A stretch of 64,000 nt of DNA from Blastopirellula retiformator. GTDB taxonomy: Bacteria > Planctomycetota > Planctomycetia > Pirellulales > Pirellulaceae. Where the stretch lies: positions 908,898 through 972,897 of the forward strand of contig NZ_SJPF01000004.1 of NCBI RefSeq assembly GCF_007859755.1, given 5' to 3'. The notes beneath the pieces were generated by a model that searched no databases, was not told where the DNA came from, and saw only the letters and a program-made list of their open reading frames with translations. The position numbers and the translations under genes were made by a program. Shown here one piece after another: positions 60,065 through 64,000 of the stretch; within the stretch, counting starts at the first letter, position 1; each line of letters begins with the position of its first letter.

Positions 60065-62095
60065 ATGGTCGCCTTTCTAATTATCCGAGAAGGTTCCAAT
60101 TGGACCGATGTTTTCCGGCTTGTACCGGGGCACACCGTCACAATTGGGCGTGCGCCGACCAACCAAATTGTGATCAAGGATGATCGTTGCAGCCGCTATC
60201 ACGCCGAAATCTTCCTCTCCGAGGGGGAATGGATCCTGCGGGATCTTGATTCCCGCAACGGAACCGTCGTTGGCGAGAACCCCATTCGTGGGGATTGGAA
60301 GCTCGATTTTGGCCAGGTCATCCGAATCGCCAGCATGCAATTGGCGTTCGTCGAAGACCTCAACACCGCCTTCCCCGACCATTCCGGCAGCAGCTCGCAC
60401 CTGTTCAACGACATGCCGGAGAGCGATCCTTCGATCTTTCAGACGCTCGACGAAGAGCATGTTCTGGACATCGTCGAACCGACCACGATCACCCATCGCC
60501 GCGGCGAAACGAAGTTTCTGAAGGCCGAGTCCAACAAGAGCGTCGACGCCTCGACGATTCCGAAGGTTGGCAAAGCGGCGACATTGCTTTGCAAGTTGGC
60601 CTTTGATCTGGCCAACCAGACCGACATTACCGCCGTCGCCAACTTGGCGCTGGAAGGGTTGTTCGAGTGCACCAGCATCAACGCCGGCGCGTTGCTGCTG
60701 TTGCCTCGCAATCATCGCGGGATCGCCACCGAAAAAGACCTGGAACTGATCGCCTCGCGGGCTGACAAAGGTCCGTCGTATCATCGCGTCTCGCGGTTTC
60801 TCGCCAACACCGTGCTTCGCGAAGGAGAAGCGGTGCTGGCTCGCAATGTGATGGATGACAGCCGGTTCGGCATTCGCGACAGCAAGGGAGATATCCACGC
60901 GACCAGCGTGCTGTGCGCTCCGATTCGCCAAGATGGCCGCACGATTGGCGTGGTCCATCTCTATTCGACCGACGCCGGCCGAATACCGGATCCGGATGAT
61001 CTCGAATTCACCTTGGCGGTCGCCGACAACGTGGCGCTGGCGCTGAAGAATCTTGGCCGGCAATTGGAGCTGACCGAGACGATCTCGCAAACGCAGGTCG
61101 AGATCGACGAGCTGCGCAAGAAGCTGGGCGCCGAAAGTCAGATTGTTGGCCGCAGTCCGCTGATCATGTCGCTGCAACAACAGATTGCCCGGGCGGCGCC
61201 AAGTCGCGCAACGGTACTGATCTGCGGCGAAAGCGGCGTCGGTAAAGAACTGGTCGGCCGCGCGGTTCATTACGCCAGTCCGCGGAAAAAGGGACCATTC
61301 GTCTGCTTGAACTGCGCCGCTCTATCCGAATCGTTGCTCGAGAGCGAATTGTTCGGCCACGAGCGCGGCGCGTTTACGGGCGCGACCGATCGCAAGATGG
61401 GCAAGTTCGAGGCGTCGCACAACGGCACGTTGATGTTGGACGAAGTCGGCGAAATGAGCGAGGCGATCCAGGCCAAGTTTCTCCGCGTGCTCGAAGGGCA
61501 TCCGTTCGAACGCGTCGGCGGCAGCGAACCGGTACAAGTGGACGTACGCGTGATCGCCGCGACCAACCGCGATCTGGAGAAAGAAGTAGAGCGGGGACGT
61601 TTCCGCCGCGACCTTTACTTCCGGCTCCGCGTGGTAGAGATCATTGCACCGCCGCTCCGCAAACGTCCCGAAGATATCGTCGAACTAGCGAGCCACTTCC
61701 TCGAGAAATACAACGCCGAGACCGGCCGCAAGTTGCTTGGTTTTACGCAGGCCGCCTACGAGCACATGAAACAGTATCGCTGGCCCGGCAACGTCCGCGA
61801 ACTAAAGAACGTGATCGAGCGGGCGGTCGTGTTGGCGCAGGGAGAACGGATCGACGTCGAAGACCTGGCCCTCTCGAACCTAGCCACGTCCGGCGATACC
61901 GCTGACAATATCTCCCTCTCGGACGAATACGAACCGGCCTCGCTGGCCGAAGTCGAACGCCGGCACATTCAGCTGACGTTGGAGTCGACCGGTTGGAACA
62001 AGAGCCGGACGGCCGGCATTCTCGGAATCGAACGATCGACGCTCGATCGCAAGATTCGCCGCTATCAATTGCGACCCAATACCGTGCAGCGATAA
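60065..62095 (+). CDS. FHA-GAF-AAA+-Fis sigma-54-dependent transcriptional activator
   Basis: This 676-residue regulator has four parts. An FHA phosphothreonine-binding domain covers about 10-100 ([35 protein letters not shown]). A GAF domain covers about 170-330 ([22 protein letters not shown]). A sigma-54 AAA+ domain covers about 360-590, with Walker A GESGVGKE near 387, GAFTGA near 435 and [11 protein letters not shown] near 453. A Fis-type helix-turn-helix ends the chain ([25 protein letters not shown]). The FHA domain implies control by Ser/Thr kinases instead of a histidine kinase. The ATG at 60065 has no obvious ribosome site. Confidence 0.95.
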   Translation: MVAFLIIREGSNWTDVFRLVPGHTVTIGRAPTNQIVIKDDRCSRYHAEIFLSEGEWILRDLDSRNGTVVGENPIRGDWKLDFGQVIRIASMQLAFVEDLNTAFPDHSGSSSHLFNDMPESDPSIFQTLDEEHVLDIVEPTTITHRRGETKFLKAESNKSVDASTIPKVGKAATLLCKLAFDLANQTDITAVANLALEGLFECTSINAGALLLLPRNHRGIATEKDLELIASRADKGPSYHRVSRFLANTVLREGEAVLARNVMDDSRFGIRDSKGDIHATSVLCAPIRQDGRTIGVVHLYSTDAGRIPDPDDLEFTLAVADNVALALKNLGRQLELTETISQTQVEIDELRKKLGAESQIVGRSPLIMSLQQQIARAAPSRATVLICGESGVGKELVGRAVHYASPRKKGPFVCLNCAALSESLLESELFGHERGAFTGATDRKMGKFEASHNGTLMLDEVGEMSEAIQAKFLRVLEGHPFERVGGSEPVQVDVRVIAATNRDLEKEVERGRFRRDLYFRLRVVEIIAPPLRKRPEDIVELASHFLEKYNAETGRKLLGFTQAAYEHMKQYRWPGNVRELKNVIERAVVLAQGERIDVEDLALSNLATSGDTADNISLSDEYEPASLAEVERRHIQLTLESTGWNKSRTAGILGIERSTLDRKIRRYQLRPNTVQR

Positions 62096-62368
62096 GCAGC
62101 GGCGCTGCGTCCCTGACGGCGGTAAGCGGTAAATCGCAACGCGTCGGCTTAAACCGCTTGGTCGGCTGATAGAGGCAGTTGCGTTCCGGTTGTACCGGTT
62201 AGGCAGGTTCGTCGCGTTGGTGAGGCGGCAACGTTTCAAAAAAGAGACGCGGAACGTTATTTCTCGCGAATGGCGCAAAATTGTGGCGAATAATTTCTCT
62301 GGAATCGGGCGACTACGCTGGTCGCCCTTGGGTGACATACCAATGGACCACGATAGCGGCGAACCATT

Positions 62369-62896
62369 ATGGCGACAGCGGAAATTATGACCTCGTCCGG
62401 CTTCACTTGTACCGATCCGGTTTTGACGCAAGCGGTTGTCGATTCGGTCGGCGCAGCACTGACGATGTGCGACACAACCGCCCGTTGCGTCGGCGTCGCC
62501 GCGGTGCCGATGGGTGAAAAAGGACTGGTCACCGGCATCATCGGCGTCCACGGAAAGGTCTCCGGCTTTATCACGATCAACATGTCAGAGCGCATGGTCA
62601 TCAAAGCGGTCGAAGGACTGTTGCAGGACGAGTTTGGCAGGCTGACTTCGCAAGTGGTCGACGGCGCCGGCGAAATCACCAACATCATCTGCGGCGGCAT
62701 TAAGTCGAAGCTGGCCAAGACGGTTTGGGCGTTCCAGGGAATCACGGTGCCGTCGGTGATCGTCGGCGAAGGTTACCAAATGGCGTTCGCCCGCGGGCTC
62801 GAGTTCGTCAGCGCCACGTTTGAACACAACGACCCCGACGCGGTGATGCTGGAAGATCGCCTGATGAGCGTCAGCATGTCGTTCTTGCGTCTGTAA
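62369..62896 (+). CDS. CheX-like chemotaxis phosphatase
   Basis: This 175-residue protein has the CheC/CheX layout. The motif GAGEITNIICGGIKSKL near residues 99-115 carries the Glu and Asn typical of the phosphatase helix of CheX, and GVTVPSVIVGEG-like sequence follows. CheX dephosphorylates CheY-P in chemotaxis, but stand-alone members occur outside chemotaxis clusters and may act on other receiver domains. No che gene is nearby. It lies 273 bases after the FHA-sigma54 activator gene. Confidence 0.85.
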   Translation: MATAEIMTSSGFTCTDPVLTQAVVDSVGAALTMCDTTARCVGVAAVPMGEKGLVTGIIGVHGKVSGFITINMSERMVIKAVEGLLQDEFGRLTSQVVDGAGEITNIICGGIKSKLAKTVWAFQGITVPSVIVGEGYQMAFARGLEFVSATFEHNDPDAVMLEDRLMSVSMSFLRL

Positions 62897-62920
62897 ATTC
62901 GGCAACGCTTTCCCACCTGG

Positions 62921-63094
62921 GTTAGCCGCGAAGAGCTACGCTTTGAGCCTGGCGAGGTTGGAAAATGCCACGATGGCATTTTTCAACAGGCAGCTAGATC
63001 AAACGACCAGTATTCCGCCGGCAATATTCCAACTGCGGCGTGATGCTTCCTGCCGACTTTGTCGGCCGCGAAAGCGGAGCTTTCGCGGCTAGAC
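62921..63094. repeat. Composite intergenic repeat region
   Basis: Positions 62924-62996 are the inverted near-identical copy of 4868-4940. Positions 63041-63094 match the right arm of the element at 55400-55582 (GATGCTTCCTGCCGACT, then GCGGAGCT and TCGCGGC). TAGCCGCGAA at 62923 and its inverse TTCGCGGCTA at 63082 close the outer ends. Confidence 0.8.
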
Positions 63095-63108
63095 TTGTTG
63101 AGGTTGGC

Positions 63109-63786
63109 CTACTTCTGATCGTGCCGACGATATTGTTTCGCCAGTTCTTCGATGGGGACTCCGCGACGATATGCTGCGATCAGACGCCAGTTGAGCAGCG
63201 TTTGCCGCACCACTCCCCGCTGTTGCCAGCGGCGAGCCGATGTGTAGACCGGGCCTCTTAAGAGCGTTGGCCAGTGTCGCCGCTTCAAGGTTTGCGACAA
63301 CAGGTAGTCTTCTAAGAATGGCACTTCGGCAAAGCGACCGGCGGCCTCAAACGTGTCGCGACGGACGGCGATCGCTTGATCACCGTAGGGCATGCCAAGC
63401 CAACGGACGCGGAGATCATTGCCCCGTTCGACCAGGCGATAGATCAGCGGCGTTGCGTCAATCTTCTGGCGAAACGCGCCGAACGTGAAACGGCAATCCA
63501 GCTCGCGGATCTGGGGGATGCATCTGAGCGAAAGCCGGCAATCGGCATGCAAGAACAGCAAAACGTCGCCACTGGATGCGGCGACGCCTGCGTTTTGTTG
63601 AATCGCGCGCCCTGGGAGAGAGGTGACGACGCTGGCTCCGGAAGAGGTCGCTAAGCGAACCGTGTCATCGGCGCTTCCGCCGTCAGCAACGAGGATCTCG
63701 TCGGCGCCGGCTTGCTGGGCGGAGTCAATCGCGGCTCGAATGTTGGCTTGTTCGTTCAAAGCCGCGATGATGACGGAAACGCGCAT
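63109..63786 (-). CDS. GT2 glycosyltransferase (TIGR04283-like)
   Basis: This 225-residue glycosyltransferase family 2 protein has RVSVIIAALNEQANIRAAIDSA, ILVADGGSADDTVRLA and LLFLHADCRLS, with a C-terminal segment FLEDYLLSQTLKRRH. This pattern is that of the group sometimes called rSAM/selenodomain-associated transferase 2. It is soluble, and its sugar donor and acceptor are unknown. It starts 21 bases after the stop of the partial gene at 63808, so they share an operon. Confidence 0.88.
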   Translation of the reverse strand: MRVSVIIAALNEQANIRAAIDSAQQAGADEILVADGGSADDTVRLATSSGASVVTSLPGRAIQQNAGVAASSGDVLLFLHADCRLSLRCIPQIRELDCRFTFGAFRQKIDATPLIYRLVERGNDLRVRWLGMPYGDQAIAVRRDTFEAAGRFAEVPFLEDYLLSQTLKRRHWPTLLRGPVYTSARRWQQRGVVRQTLLNWRLIAAYRRGVPIEELAKQYRRHDQK

Positions 63787-63807
63787 TACGCGTTTCTTTC
63801 GTTTCGC

Positions 63808-64000
63808 CTACTCGGCGGCTTCGACGTGCGAAGCGGTCACGACCGATTGCTCGGCAGATTCGGCCTGGAGAGCGGCCTGTTGCTCGACGGCGCGATCGAC
63901 CAAGGTCGTCACTGTCATTTCCGACTGGGCGCCAATCAACAGCTTGCGACGCCAGCCGGTGCTGGTCTTGCGGTACAGAATCAGCTGCGGAATCGATCCG
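63808..64000 (-). CDS. Thioredoxin-like protein, C-terminal part (5' end outside window)
   Basis: The last 63 residues are visible, starting at the window edge with GSIPQLILYRKTSTGWRRKL and ending in an Ala/Glu-rich tail (VEQQAALQAESAEQSVV). The cis-proline segment SIPQLILY followed by a beta strand and helix is like the end of a thioredoxin fold. The redox-active part lies outside the window. It is the upstream gene of the GT2 enzyme. Confidence 0.6.
   Translation of the reverse strand, partial: GSIPQLILYRKTSTGWRRKLLIGAQSEMTVTTLVDRAVEQQAALQAESAEQSVVTASHVEAAE

Overview
The window looks like a chromosomal segment of a planctomycete of the Pirellulaceae type (Blastopirellula/Bremerella-like). 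This rests on protein families seen here that are characteristic of that group: a DUF1559 pilin-like protein with an H-X9-DG C-terminal motif, a very large secreted PVC-type cytochrome with a CxxCH motif, a DUF1598 protein, H4MPT/methanofuran-type C1 genes, and many short dispersed inverted repeats in the intergenic gaps. No rRNA, tRNA or CRISPR array was seen.

Accessory part (about 1-19 kb). It opens with a DUF1559 protein cut by the window edge. A REP-associated (RAYT) transposase follows, with a 15-copy 15-bp tandem repeat upstream. From 2.7 to 9.3 kb runs a lower-GC plus-strand cluster: MarR regulator, exported pirin, cytoplasmic pirin, DoxX, second MarR, isochorismatase-like hydrolase, ABM-domain membrane protein and TAT-exported amidohydrolase. 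A palindrome close to GTTYACATGTAAAC precedes four of these genes and probably makes them one regulon for electrophile, quinone or aromatic stress. A second RAYT element (9.6-10.4 kb) sits against a fragment of an IS256-type transposase. From 10.8 to 17.3 kb, on the minus strand, lies an array of 5'-truncated RHS 'orphan tips', each followed by likely immunity genes. The two tips are unrelated to each other, both look like PD-(D/E)XK nucleases, and they share an almost identical RHS core segment. One copy carries a 2-bp frameshift. An ISAs1-family insertion sequence (17.4-18.7 kb) closes the region.

Core part (19-64 kb). It holds queG, two small secreted proteins, a dusB-type gene, a membrane protein, the PVC cytochrome, a four-gene dipeptide/oligopeptide ABC importer, a class IV aminotransferase, a UDP-sugar dehydrogenase, a polyprenyl-phosphate-type glycosyltransferase, a quinone reductase, an NHL-repeat protein, speA, a MATE exporter and a sodium:alanine symporter with an unusual exported extension. 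Next come a SUF iron-sulfur operon (sufR, an isolated nuoB, sufC, sufB, sufD, a Rieske ferredoxin, a SufT-like protein) and a three-gene cluster resembling mfnD, mfnF and mfnE. The window ends with a DUF1598 protein, an FHA-GAF-sigma54 activator, a CheX protein, a GT2 glycosyltransferase and a partial thioredoxin-like gene.

All homology statements come from reading motifs by eye. No database search was run.
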